Positions 17,069-26,215 of a stretch of 36,191 nt of DNA are shown piece after piece (position 1 is the first letter of the stretch; each line of letters begins with the position of its first letter). Under the pieces are notes generated by a model. That model did not search any database, was not told the DNA's origin, and was given only the letters and a program-made list of their open reading frames with translations. Source of the DNA: Mucilaginibacter flavidus (GTDB lineage Bacteria; Bacteroidota; Bacteroidia; Sphingobacteriales; Sphingobacteriaceae); the NCBI RefSeq assembly GCF_024055575.1, contig NZ_JAMXOE010000037.1, forward strand, positions 1 through 36,191, in the 5' to 3' direction. A program made the position numbers and the translations under genes.

Positions 17069-18880
17069 ATGAGTTTAAATACGCAGAGCCTACAACCTAT
17101 TATTAATTTCATCTGGACGGTGGCAGATGATGTCCTGATTAATAAATATCTTGAAAACCAGTACCAGGATGTGATCTTGCCGATGACCGTTTTACGGCGT
17201 TTGGATTTGGCTTTAGAGTCAAGTAAGGACAAAGTACTTAAGACTTATGCGGATTTTAAGGACAAGATCGACAATCTTTCAGGGCTTTTGACCAGTGAGC
17301 AACATGGTTCTGGCTTGGCTTTTTACAATACATCAACTTTTACGATGAAAAAGCTGCTGGCCGATCCCAAAAACATCGATACTAATTTGCTCGATTATCT
17401 AAATGGTTATTCTGAGAATGTGCAAGATATCATTAGCAAATTCAAATTCAGAAATCAACTGGAAACATTTCAGGACACAGGGATAACATTCTCCCTGATC
17501 GAAAAATTTTGTAATCCAAAAGTAGAACTCAGCCCTGAAAAAATATCGCCCATGGCGATGGGCTATATGTTTGAGGACTTGATCCGCCGCTTTAATGAAA
17601 AAACCAATGCGGCGGCCGGTCGACATTTTACTCCGCGCGAAATTATAGAGTTAATGACCCATTTAGTCTATCTGCCGGTCAAGGAAAAGATTCAACAGGG
17701 TACTTATTTGGTTTATGATCCATGCGCTGGTTCGGGGGCTATGCTAACGCAATCCAAAATCTTCGCGACCGATCCCGATGGTGAGATCAAATCAAAAGCG
17801 GCGTTCCATTTATATGGGCAAGAGAATACGGGCGAGATGTACGCAACCTGCAAATCGGATATGTTGTTAAAAGGAGAAGATCCAGACAAGATCAAATTCG
17901 GTTCTACGCTCAGCGAATATGGCTTTGACCCGGACTTGAAATTTAATTTCATGCTTACAAATCCACCTTATGGTACGAGTTGGAAACAGGATATGGATAA
18001 CCTGAATGTAGGCACAGATAAGAAGATAAGCATTATTGACAAGCGGTTCAATCTGCCAATTAAGAATTTTAGAGGTAAACTGGAAAATATTTGTGTTACA
18101 TCCCGTAGCAACGACGGACAGCTCATGTTCTTATTACACATGCTCAGTAAGATGAAAGATGTAAAAGACGGCGGAAGTAGGATTGCATCTGTACATAATG
18201 GCTCTGCGTTGTTTACCGGTGATTCCGGCAGTAGCGAAAGTGCGGTCAGACAATACATTATAGAAAACGATTTTTTGGAATGTGTTATTCAGCTTCCGAA
18301 TGATATATTTTATAATACTGGAATTACAACGTACGTATGGATTATTAGTAACGTAAAGCAGCAAAACAGGAAGGGTAAAGTACAGTTAATCAACGCAGCA
18401 TCTTCCGATTTTTTTTATCGACGTAATAAAAACTTGGGAGCAAAAAAAGTAGAATTAAGCGCTGATCACATTAAAAAGATCCAGGATTTATATTTTGATT
18501 TTAAGGAAAATAAATATTCGAAAATATTTGACAACTCAGAATTTGGCAGCTATCAGGTAACTATCCATCGTCCAAAGTCCGATGAAACTGGAAAAATAAT
18601 TAAAGATAGCAAGGGCAACCCCAAATCTGATCCAGCTTTAAAAGACGTTGAGAACGTGCCAATGAAAGAAAACATTGATACATACTTTAAAAGGGAAGTC
18701 TTGCCCTACGCTCCAAATTCGTGGTATGACAAAGAAAATGCGAAGATCGGTTACGAATTGCCCTTTAATAAATATTTTTATGAATTTTCGGTGCTAAGAG
18801 ACCTAAAGGATATTAGTAAGGACATCCTGGAAATTGAAGAGGCAACCGACAATTTACTTAATGATATAATCGTAAAATGA
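17069..18880 (+). CDS. hsdM: Type I restriction-modification DNA methyltransferase subunit HsdM
   Basis: A 603-aa N6-adenine methyltransferase. An N-terminal HsdM_N helical domain (to about 140) precedes the SAM-binding motif I DPCAGSGAM (217-225) and the catalytic motif IV NPPYG (298-302). It modifies host DNA as a complex with HsdS. ATG at 17069 (MSLNTQSL) is preferred over an in-frame TTG five codons upstream. It is the first gene of the R-M operon, and its stop overlaps the hsdS start by 4 nt (ATGA). Confidence 0.95.
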   Translation: MSLNTQSLQPIINFIWTVADDVLINKYLENQYQDVILPMTVLRRLDLALESSKDKVLKTYADFKDKIDNLSGLLTSEQHGSGLAFYNTSTFTMKKLLADPKNIDTNLLDYLNGYSENVQDIISKFKFRNQLETFQDTGITFSLIEKFCNPKVELSPEKISPMAMGYMFEDLIRRFNEKTNAAAGRHFTPREIIELMTHLVYLPVKEKIQQGTYLVYDPCAGSGAMLTQSKIFATDPDGEIKSKAAFHLYGQENTGEMYATCKSDMLLKGEDPDKIKFGSTLSEYGFDPDLKFNFMLTNPPYGTSWKQDMDNLNVGTDKKISIIDKRFNLPIKNFRGKLENICVTSRSNDGQLMFLLHMLSKMKDVKDGGSRIASVHNGSALFTGDSGSSESAVRQYIIENDFLECVIQLPNDIFYNTGITTYVWIISNVKQQNRKGKVQLINAASSDFFYRRNKNLGAKKVELSADHIKKIQDLYFDFKENKYSKIFDNSEFGSYQVTIHRPKSDETGKIIKDSKGNPKSDPALKDVENVPMKENIDTYFKREVLPYAPNSWYDKENAKIGYELPFNKYFYEFSVLRDLKDISKDILEIEEATDNLLNDIIVK

Positions 18881-20292
18881 TCAACTCTCGACCTTACGAA
18901 CAATATCAATATTCTGGCGAGGAATGGTTAGGCTTACTGCCCGGAAATTGGAAACTAATAAAGACCAAAAATCTATTTAGCTTAATTACAGAACCCGCGC
19001 CAGTAGGGAATAATGAGATGTTGTTATCAGTTTACACAGCGATTGGTGTACGGCCAAGAAAAGAACTAGAAGCAAGGGGAAATAAGGCTTCCACAACCGA
19101 TAATTACTGGTTAGTTCAGCCAGGAGATATCATCGTAAATAAGCTGCTTGCTTGGATGGGTGCCGTTGGTATCTCTGTGTATCAAGGTGTAACGAGTCCA
19201 GCCTACGATATCTTAAGGGCTAAATCGGAGGTTAACGCTCAATATTATAACTATTTGTTCAGACTGCCAATTTCAGGCAAGGAATTTAAAAGGCACTCCA
19301 GAGGAATAATGGATATGCGGCTTAGACTTTACTTTAGCCGCTTTGGCGATATTAAGTTACCGTACCCAAGCTATGAAGAGCAAGCTCAAATTGCGCTATT
19401 CTTAGACTATAAAATTGGACAAATCAATCGTTTTGTCTCCAAAAAAAAGCACTTGATTACTTTGTTAAATGAACAAAAGAAGATGATCATTAACCGTGCG
19501 GTTACCAATGGCATCGTTAATGATATTTCTTTGAAAAGTAGCGGTATCCCTTGGCTCGAAACGATACCGGCACATTGGAATGTACGCAAGCTTAAGTTTG
19601 TTGCTGAGTGTTTTCCAAGTAATGTTGACAAGAAAACAAAAGAAGGCGAGGCATCAGTAATGCTATGTAATTATACAGATGTCTATAAGCATGATTATAT
19701 AGTAAATGATATGCCCTTTATGGAAGCATCTGCAACCGACGAACAGATCGAACGTTTTTTGCTTAAGAAAGGCGATGTCGTGATAACGAAGGATTCTGAA
19801 ACGGCAAACGACATTGCTGTCCCCGCGTTCATAAAAGAGGATCTTGATAATATCATCTGCGGATACCATCTTTCTGTCTTGCGCCCTTATGACGACATAC
19901 TTGGAGAATTCTTGTTCAGGTTGTTGCAATCCAAAATAATTAACGCACAATTTGAAGTGCGTGCTAACGGGGTTACCCGTGTAGCTTTGGGGGTATATGA
20001 CCTAAAAAATGCAAAAATACCCTTACCACCTAAAGAAGAGCAGCAACAAATCATAGAATATATCAGTCGGGAAACGGCGGTGATATACAAAACCATCGGG
20101 CAAATTGAAAAAGAGATTGCGCTGGCTCAGGAATATCGCACAGTCTTGATAACCGAGGCGGTTACAGGTAAAATTGACGTCAGGTCTTATGTGATCCCTG
20201 AAACATCCGAAGATATAACTATAGGGGATGATATTGCAGGATTTGATATAGAAGAAGAAACCGAATTCGAAACACAAGAAAATGATAGCTAA
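18877..20292 (+). CDS. hsdS: Type I restriction-modification specificity subunit HsdS
   Basis: A 471-aa specificity subunit with the two-half layout. Each half starts with a target-recognition domain (EWLGLLPGNWKL at the N-terminus; GIPWLETIPAHWNVRKL at about 222) and ends with a conserved coiled-coil segment (PYPSYEEQAQIALFLDYKIGQ, then PPKEEQQQIIEYISRET). This predicts a bipartite DNA target. The C-terminal about 30 residues are strongly acidic. The second TRD is intact, so the subunit should be functional. The stop codon overlaps the next start by 1 nt (TAATG). Confidence 0.94.
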   Translation: MINSRPYEQYQYSGEEWLGLLPGNWKLIKTKNLFSLITEPAPVGNNEMLLSVYTAIGVRPRKELEARGNKASTTDNYWLVQPGDIIVNKLLAWMGAVGISVYQGVTSPAYDILRAKSEVNAQYYNYLFRLPISGKEFKRHSRGIMDMRLRLYFSRFGDIKLPYPSYEEQAQIALFLDYKIGQINRFVSKKKHLITLLNEQKKMIINRAVTNGIVNDISLKSSGIPWLETIPAHWNVRKLKFVAECFPSNVDKKTKEGEASVMLCNYTDVYKHDYIVNDMPFMEASATDEQIERFLLKKGDVVITKDSETANDIAVPAFIKEDLDNIICGYHLSVLRPYDDILGEFLFRLLQSKIINAQFEVRANGVTRVALGVYDLKNAKIPLPPKEEQQQIIEYISRETAVIYKTIGQIEKEIALAQEYRTVLITEAVTGKIDVRSYVIPETSEDITIGDDIAGFDIEEETEFETQENDS

Positions 20293-20654
20293 TGGCAACT
20301 GCTGAAATTGGGATGTTATGGAATATCGTCAAAGACGTAAGGTCAAGATTGTCTGATAAGAACGATCAGGCTATCGACGCGCTCGGTGCCATCAGAAAGG
20401 CATTCAATTATATTTATGACTACTTGGTGAATAACAAAGGCGCTTATCAGCCTAATATGCAGTTAGCTGACTTGTGGAACGATGCCTCCACTGCGGTAAT
20501 GCGCGTGGATCGTTCATTGGGTGATATGTTAGCCAGCAAGTCCAGATTTTGGGCCCATCCCCAGATCTACGAAGAATTGAACCGGTCAGTAGACGTGTTA
20601 ACATTAAGCGAGATCACGGATCAAATGGAGCATTTAAGACAACGCATACGCTAA
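20292..20654 (+). CDS. Hypothetical protein inside the type I R-M operon
   Basis: A 120-aa protein between hsdS and hsdR, joined to both by 1-nt TAATG overlaps, so translation is coupled. It appears largely alpha-helical (RSRLSDKNDQAIDALGAIRKAF; QMEHLRQRIR at the end), without cysteines, membrane segments or catalytic motifs that I recognise. Its place in the operon suggests a regulator, assembly factor or antitoxin-like partner of the restriction complex. This is inferred from position only. Confidence 0.8.
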   Translation: MATAEIGMLWNIVKDVRSRLSDKNDQAIDALGAIRKAFNYIYDYLVNNKGAYQPNMQLADLWNDASTAVMRVDRSLGDMLASKSRFWAHPQIYEELNRSVDVLTLSEITDQMEHLRQRIR

Positions 20655-23641
20655 TGAGCACCGATACGAGCGAAAAAGGCCTGGAGGCGCATATCAGCCA
20701 ATACCTGATAGATCATAACGGTTTTATTTTACGGGCCAATACACAATATGATGCGACATTTTGTATAGACCGTGAAATGCTATTTGATTTTTTAGCAGCG
20801 ACCCAACCTAAAGCTGTAGTAAAGCTCAAAGCTTATCACAAGGAACTATATGAGCAGAAAATCCTTAAACGATTAAACGACCAAGTGCAGGCTAAGGGTA
20901 TCATCGAAGTGCTGCGTAAAGGCATAACTGATGGCTTCACCGACACAAAGATACAATTGGTATATGATCAACCGGTGTCCATTCATAACGCGGCCGCGCA
21001 ATCTTTATACCAAGCGAACGTGTTCTCGGTCATGCGACAGGTGTTTTATTCCACCAGCAATCGTAAATCGCTGGACATGGTACTGTTCATTAATGGTATC
21101 CCGGTCATCTCGTTCGAATTAAAAAATGAACTCACCAAACAAAATATTCAGCATGCGATCAAGCAATACAAAGAAGACCGCGACCCCAACGAGGCCCTTT
21201 TCCAATTAGGAAAATTGATTGTCAATTTCGCCGTAGATAGCGAAGAAGCCTGGATGTGCACGCATCTGAAAAAAGAACGGTCTTATTTTTTACCCTTCAA
21301 CAAAGGCTATGAAAATGGAGCGGGCAACCCGCCGAACGGCGGTATCAAGACCGATTATCTTTGGAAAGAGGTATTGACCAAAGCAAGCCTGACCGATATT
21401 GTACAAAATTTTTGTCAGTTGGTGACCGAAGAAAAAGAGTATAAAGATGATAAGGGTAAGGTCAGGACGCGAAAGGAAACCAAGCTTATTTTTCCGCGCT
21501 ATCATCAGCTGGCGGCAGTAAAGGAACTCTTGCAAAACGCCCGCCTTCATGGTGCCGGGCAAAAATACCTGATCCAGCATTCGGCTGGTTCAGGGAAATC
21601 CAATTCCATAGCCTGGCTGGCCCATCAATTGGTCGGGCTGCACAACATTGGCGGGGACCAGCATCTTTTTGATACGGTGATCGTTGTGACGGACCGACGC
21701 GTATTAGATGTGCAGATCCGTAACAATATTAAGCAGTTTCAACAGGTCAACGGGGTCGTCGAAGCCATAACGGAAGGTAGCAAGCAGTTGAGGGAGGCTT
21801 TGGAGGAAGGTAAAAAGATCATCATTACGACCATTCAAAAATTCCCGCATATTGTGGAAGAAGTTGGCGAGCTACCCGGGAATAATTTTGCTATTATCAT
21901 TGATGAAGCCCATAGCAGTTTGAGCGGTCAAATGGCACGCAAATTAAATCAGGCTATCGCCAAACCCGCAGCGGATGATGATGAGTTTGAAACGGACGAC
22001 CATGACACCATTACTGGTGAAGATCTAATTACAGATTTGATCCGTTCGCGTAAATTGTTGCCGAACGCCAGTTATTTTGCTTTTACGGCCACGCCAAAAA
22101 ATAAAACCCTGGAATTGTTTGGTGTGCCGTATGCAGACGGCGAGAAGACAAAATACCGGGCCTTTCATCTTTATTCCATGAAGCAGGCAATCGAAGAAGG
22201 TTTTATCATGGATGTGCTGCAAAGCTATACCACCTATCAAAGCTATTATGCCTTGCTAAAAAAGATCGAGGACGATCCGGAGTATGACCGAAAGCGTGCC
22301 CAGCAAAAATTAAAAGCTTATGTCGAGAGCCATGAGCATGCGATCAAAAAGAAGACCGCGCTGATTGTCGACCATTTTATGGACAGCGTGATCCGCCAGC
22401 GTAAGATCGGCGGCTTCGCTAAGGCTATGCTCGTTACCGGTACCCGGGCTAATGCGGCTAAGTATAAAAAAGCCTTCGACGGATATATGCGGTCGACCAA
22501 CAATCCCTACCAGGCGATAGTGGCCTTTTCTGGTGAGGTCGACGGACAAACCGAAGCTGCGCTTAATGGGTTTTCGAGTGCTGCTATACCAAGTGAATTT
22601 GAAAAAAGTCAATACCGGTTCCTGATCGTAGCTAATAAATTTCAGACGGGATTTGATCAACCATTATTACATACCATGTATGTGGACAAAAAACTGGGTG
22701 GTGTCAACGCGGTACAGACCCTTTCTCGCCTTAACCGAAGCCATCCCCAAAAGAAAGACACCTTCGTGCTGGATTTTGCCAATTCGGTTGAAGAGATCGA
22801 AAAATCCTTTGCTCCTTATTTTGAAAGTACGATTCTGGGTGAGGCAACGGACCCTAATAAACTATTTGATCTGCAGGACGCGCTGGATCAGTTTCATGTG
22901 TACAACCACGATCAAGTGGAAGAATTCTCTGATAAAATATTAGCAAGCGTTCCAGTTGATCAGTTGCACGGCATTTTGAATAGTGCAGCGGCTGTTTTTC
23001 GAAACAATTTGCCGGAAGAACAGCAATTGGATTTTAGGACTAAGGTCAAGTCTTATGTTCGGCTATATATTTTCCTTTCACAGATCCTGCCGTTTGAAAG
23101 TCCTTATATGGAACGCCTGTATATTTTCTTGAATCACTTACAGAATAAGTTGGGAGGAGACGCACCGGCTGATCTGGCTCAGGGGATATTGGATAATATT
23201 GATATGGACAGTTATCGTTTGCAGTTAGAATCGGCGAGTTCGATCACGTTAACGCAAGGCGATGAGTTGAAGCCGATCACTAGTGATGTGGCGGGTGGCG
23301 GGGCAGAGGAGGAAATCGATCGCTTGTCCAATATCTTACGAACATTTAATGACCGCTATGGTACTCATTTTGAGGATGCGGATAAAGTGCGGCAGATGGC
23401 GGAAAACATCGCGGCTGATGTGGCTAAGAATGAGGAGTTAATGGATTCGCTTAAGTTTTCTGACGAGCAGAATGCGCGCATAACCAGTGATAAAGTGGTT
23501 GGCCAGGAGCTACTGAAGCATATCACGACCAATTTTGACCTTTACAAGCTTTATTCGGATAATAAAGAATTCAAGGAAGATTTTTCTGCGATGATGTTCG
23601 GGGTGGTTAAGGAAATTATTAGCAGAGGGCTTAATAGTTAA
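20654..23641 (+). CDS. hsdR: Type I restriction endonuclease/translocase subunit HsdR
   Basis: A 995-aa motor-nuclease subunit. The N-terminal PD-(D/E)XK nuclease has Asp141 (LDMVLF), Glu155-x-Lys157 (SFELKNE) and the downstream QHAIKQY motif. The SF2 helicase core has Walker A HSAGSGKS (309-316), the DEAH box (417-420), the FTATPK motif and QTLSRLNR as motif VI. The C-terminal helical part should bind the HsdM/S core. ATG at 20654 is chosen because it overlaps the stop of the preceding gene (TAATG), although the frame is open about 35 codons further upstream. No truncation is seen; with hsdM and hsdS the system is complete. Confidence 0.95.
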   Translation: MSTDTSEKGLEAHISQYLIDHNGFILRANTQYDATFCIDREMLFDFLAATQPKAVVKLKAYHKELYEQKILKRLNDQVQAKGIIEVLRKGITDGFTDTKIQLVYDQPVSIHNAAAQSLYQANVFSVMRQVFYSTSNRKSLDMVLFINGIPVISFELKNELTKQNIQHAIKQYKEDRDPNEALFQLGKLIVNFAVDSEEAWMCTHLKKERSYFLPFNKGYENGAGNPPNGGIKTDYLWKEVLTKASLTDIVQNFCQLVTEEKEYKDDKGKVRTRKETKLIFPRYHQLAAVKELLQNARLHGAGQKYLIQHSAGSGKSNSIAWLAHQLVGLHNIGGDQHLFDTVIVVTDRRVLDVQIRNNIKQFQQVNGVVEAITEGSKQLREALEEGKKIIITTIQKFPHIVEEVGELPGNNFAIIIDEAHSSLSGQMARKLNQAIAKPAADDDEFETDDHDTITGEDLITDLIRSRKLLPNASYFAFTATPKNKTLELFGVPYADGEKTKYRAFHLYSMKQAIEEGFIMDVLQSYTTYQSYYALLKKIEDDPEYDRKRAQQKLKAYVESHEHAIKKKTALIVDHFMDSVIRQRKIGGFAKAMLVTGTRANAAKYKKAFDGYMRSTNNPYQAIVAFSGEVDGQTEAALNGFSSAAIPSEFEKSQYRFLIVANKFQTGFDQPLLHTMYVDKKLGGVNAVQTLSRLNRSHPQKKDTFVLDFANSVEEIEKSFAPYFESTILGEATDPNKLFDLQDALDQFHVYNHDQVEEFSDKILASVPVDQLHGILNSAAAVFRNNLPEEQQLDFRTKVKSYVRLYIFLSQILPFESPYMERLYIFLNHLQNKLGGDAPADLAQGILDNIDMDSYRLQLESASSITLTQGDELKPITSDVAGGGAEEEIDRLSNILRTFNDRYGTHFEDADKVRQMAENIAADVAKNEELMDSLKFSDEQNARITSDKVVGQELLKHITTNFDLYKLYSDNKEFKEDFSAMMFGVVKEIISRGLNS

Positions 23642-23678
23642 AGTTCTTAGTTAGCTGGAAACCACTGATATTTAGGAT

Positions 23679-24665
23679 ATGATATATGTACTAGACGAAA
23701 CCGTCCTTGAAAAAGGAGATATTATTTTGATTCGGGAAGATACCAATGAGAGCCGTGAGATTATGAAACGCTCTAATAGCGATTTTCACCACGCCATGCT
23801 TTATCGTGCAATCTCAAGCTATCTTGAATCCGACGGCACGCTGGTACGCGCCATGAATACCCAGAGAAAGCCGATAAAGCAGGAGCAGGATGTGGCGGTA
23901 TTAAGGCTCAAACAAATGCCCGAGTGGTATACGGTCGAAAAAGCCTTGAACGCTGCGGGCGCCATGGTTGGCATGGATTACTCAACGCGTGAGGCTTTTC
24001 GCGCGTTGACGCACCAGGGCAAAGCCCCCGTTTCGCCGAATTTGCAATTTTGCACCCGCTTTGTGGCGCAGGCATATGCTGCGGCCGGGGTCCAGTTAGT
24101 CGATGACCCGAATTATTGCACACCGCAACAAATACTGGATTCTCCTTTGCTGATGCGTGTGGATGGTCCTTTACGTTTGGCCCATCCGGAAGAGATCGTC
24201 ATGGGCGAGGAAAAAAATCCTATAGCGGAAAGAGACGAGAACCGGCTGGGAAGCTTCCTCGAAAACGCGCGGGGCATTACGGGTGGTGACGAACAAACAC
24301 TGAAGCAGCTATCTGCTTATATGATTCTGCATCCCGAGTTAGATACATCGATATCCGCGGCGATGGTTCAATCAGGTTTCCTGGAAACCTGGAAAGAAGA
24401 GGAAGCGGCTAACCCGGAACATTACGATACAAAAGTGTTCCATGCGTTGATCATTGATCCGATCGCAAAGATAATGGAAGCAGTGCGCCTCGTTGAAACT
24501 GCTGAAGAACAACTGGAAGGTTACGAGCCGGAATATGAGCATCTGATTAAACAATATAAATCATACCCCTTGCGGTATTTTGAATTGCAGGTCGAACTGT
24601 ATAAAAACCTGATCGATCAAAAGCGCCGCATTTTGGCTATGTGTGATAAGATCATGGATGATTAA
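23679..24665 (+). CDS. Permuted papain-like (YiiX/NlpC-P60-type) hydrolase linked to the R-M operon
   Basis: A 328-aa protein. The N-terminal half has the circularly permuted NlpC/P60 (YiiX-like) layout: KGDIILIRED (12-21), FHHAMLYR with candidate catalytic His37/38, and LQFCTRFVAQAYAAAG with candidate Cys125. No signal peptide is present, so a cytoplasmic thiol hydrolase (protease, amidase or acyltransferase) is likely. The C-terminal half (about 180-328) is helical and without recognised motifs. It starts 37 nt after hsdR on the same strand with no terminator between, so it is probably part of the operon. The family assignment is good; a defence role is inferred from position. Confidence 0.75.
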   Translation: MIYVLDETVLEKGDIILIREDTNESREIMKRSNSDFHHAMLYRAISSYLESDGTLVRAMNTQRKPIKQEQDVAVLRLKQMPEWYTVEKALNAAGAMVGMDYSTREAFRALTHQGKAPVSPNLQFCTRFVAQAYAAAGVQLVDDPNYCTPQQILDSPLLMRVDGPLRLAHPEEIVMGEEKNPIAERDENRLGSFLENARGITGGDEQTLKQLSAYMILHPELDTSISAAMVQSGFLETWKEEEAANPEHYDTKVFHALIIDPIAKIMEAVRLVETAEEQLEGYEPEYEHLIKQYKSYPLRYFELQVELYKNLIDQKRRILAMCDKIMDD

Positions 24666-24790
24666 TAGTTGCTTAGTAATGCATTCCCTAAAAAAACTAA
24701 TTACCTGGATCTTGCTTAATATTTAACCTTTTTTCGGGAATAAAATGCTATGTTTTTCGTCCTACAGTATTGCATAAACTTCTTCAGCCA

Positions 24791-24883
24791 TGGAATAATT
24801 TCCATAGACATTCAGGCACCCTCCAAGGTAAGACGTTCTTAAGTTCAACCTCAATAAAAACACCTGCCTCATACATGAGGTGT
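24791..24883. promoter_or_regulatory. Two hairpins in the leader region before the mobile-element genes
   Basis: ATGGAA-TAAT-TTCCAT (24791-24806) is a perfect 6-bp stem. At 24860-24883 two stems compete: ACACCT/AGGTGT (24860-24865 with 24878-24883) and CCTCAT/ATGAGG (24867-24880). They may be operators for the downstream HTH protein or leader structures. A TTTG-type box (CACATTTG, 24907-24914) follows and could be the promoter. Confidence 0.35.
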
Positions 24884-24933
24884 GAATAAATTAGTTCTCC
24901 CTTCTACACATTTGCCATAGAAAAATTAAAGCT

Positions 24934-25263
24934 ATGGCAAATTACAATGAAACTCAGAACGACTTTCCAAAAGTTCACAGGGATCAGTTGATAACTGTTC
25001 AGGACTTGATTGATTTTAAACAGCAGCTTATTGGCGACATAAAGAAATTGCTAAAAGAACAATCCGGGCATCCGGGCCACCAATGGCTCAAAGCTTTTGA
25101 AATAAAAAAGATGCTCCGGCTGTCAGAAAGCAAGTTGCAAATCCTGCGGGATAAGGGCGTTATTCCTTTCAAAAAATTGGGTGGTGTAACGTACTATAAC
25201 CTTGAAGAGATCGAAAACCTGATGCACTCTGGGACATTACTTGATCAATTGAAATTGGCATGA
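24934..25263 (+). CDS. Helix-turn-helix (excisionase/MerR-like) DNA-binding protein
   Basis: A 109-aa protein with an N-terminal coiled region and a C-terminal HTH_17-type winged helix: WLKAFEIKKMLRLSESKLQI, then RDKGVIPFKKLGGVTYYNLEEIENLM. The LR..G.IP...lgg..yy pattern is that of excisionase-like regulators of Bacteroidota conjugative elements, which act in excision or element gene control. Its stop overlaps the next start (ATGA). Confidence 0.85.
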   Translation: MANYNETQNDFPKVHRDQLITVQDLIDFKQQLIGDIKKLLKEQSGHPGHQWLKAFEIKKMLRLSESKLQILRDKGVIPFKKLGGVTYYNLEEIENLMHSGTLLDQLKLA

Positions 25264-25580
25264 AGAGGAAGGCAAAACGGATCATTCAGCAACCACCAAA
25301 AGCACCCCAAGATAACCCTAAAAACAAGGGGTCAAACCTTGCTGGGTATGGTGTCAATGTTCCTCCAGACAGGTTTGTGGTACACATCTATTTTGACCAA
25401 AAAGGTTTGGCGGATTGTGCAGATGTGTTCTTAGCGGAGAAGGAATTATTGCAATGGAAAACGGGAACCGGTTCGCCAATTCGGAACTGGAAGGTCTGTG
25501 CGGCTGACTGGATATTTGACCATCGGCAGCGAATGAAGAGGAGATCAAGGCTATCGCCATATTGCAGCGAATCAATTTGA
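25260..25580 (+). CDS. Mobile-element accessory protein, C-terminal tail probably aberrant
   Basis: A 106-aa protein that follows the HTH protein with a 4-nt overlap. The middle part (NVPPDRFVVHIYFDQKGL...SPIRNWKVCAADWIFDH) resembles small proteins that accompany HTH genes in Bacteroidota elements, which carry a conserved NWK..A.DW[IL] segment. The last about 16 residues (RMKRRSRLSPYCSESI) are the out-of-frame reading of what looks like another gene's remnant (see 25520-25936), so the tail was probably created by a deletion. Function unknown. Confidence 0.55.
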   Translation: MKRKAKRIIQQPPKAPQDNPKNKGSNLAGYGVNVPPDRFVVHIYFDQKGLADCADVFLAEKELLQWKTGTGSPIRNWKVCAADWIFDHRQRMKRRSRLSPYCSESI

Positions 25581-25936
25581 GTATGGATGTTTGACAAATC
25601 CAATCGAGGACTTTGAAAAAGGAGGAGATTGCCTCTTTCAGCAATCAGCAAGAACTGGACGACCCTAAAAGTAAAGAGGAGTTGATGCGCTCCCTTAAAA
25701 AAGGGAATGCCCAGCAGGTTACCGTTGACCGGGGTGGCTCCGAACAAAAATATTTTATAGCCGCCAATCCGCAATATAAAACAGTGGATCTCTACGACCA
25801 TCAAATGAAAAAAATCAAAAGGGAAGAAATATTGCAACCGGAACAGAAGGCCACTAAAAGTTTAAAACAACGGGAACAGCCAACGGACGAGCCGCTAAAA
25901 AAAAAGCAGTCGCGTAAAGCGAAACTGAAAGTTTAA
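25520..25936 (+). pseudogene. Remnant of a DUF3945-like mobile-element protein
   Basis: One frame reads NEEEIKAIAILQRINLSMDV, a TGA stop at 25592, then LKKEEIASFSNQQELDDPKS and RSLKKGNAQQVTV...EQKYFIAANPQYKTVDLYD, ending in a Lys-rich tail at 25936. The second part resembles the C-terminal region of DUF3945-type proteins of Bacteroidota conjugative elements. There is no good start codon (only TTG at 25613) and the 5' end is missing, so this is best called a broken gene. Without a search the family name is tentative. Confidence 0.45.
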
Positions 25937-25979
25937 TTTAGATTGCTACAGCGTTATTCTAAATGATTATTGATATAAA

Positions 25980-26012
25980 TAAGGCCTCGCGGAATGCTTG
26001 GCCTTATTTTAT
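25980..26012 (+). terminator. Rho-independent terminator
   Basis: TAAGGCC (25980-25986) pairs with GGCCTTA (26000-26006), followed by TTTT. It closes the mobile-element gene group and separates it from the SatD gene. Confidence 0.7.
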
Positions 26013-26110
26013 GGTTACTCCTTACTACTTTTTTTACGTTTAATTACTGCTTTTACACCCCACAGGCTTGCCACTTTTAGTTAAAGAACTTTTGTATTGG
26101 AGGAGAATTA

Positions 26111-26189
26111 ATATAAGCTTATATACTTATAATTTTAAATTATAAATGAAATAACTTATATTTTTATGATATAAACAAAATTACTTATA
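26111..26189 (+). repeat. Three ACTTATA repeats at exact 29-bp spacing plus palindrome, upstream of the SatD-like gene
   Basis: ACTTATA occurs at 26125-26131, 26154-26160 and 26183-26189. The first two 29-bp units agree at 22 of 29 positions by hand alignment. A perfect 14-bp palindrome, ATATAAGCTTATAT, lies just before at 26111-26124. The last repeat ends 26 nt before the SatD ATG. This is an operator or iteron-like array, possibly for the C-terminal HTH of the SatD-like protein. Confidence 0.6.
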
Positions 26190-26215
26190 ACTTAGCGCAA
26201 CAAAATACAAGTGAT

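Noticed and set aside
20549..20653. Extension of hsdR by 35 codons upstream
   Set aside because: It would overlap the 120-aa gene out of frame for 106 nt; the TAATG overlap at 20652-20656 matches the coupling style of the operon.
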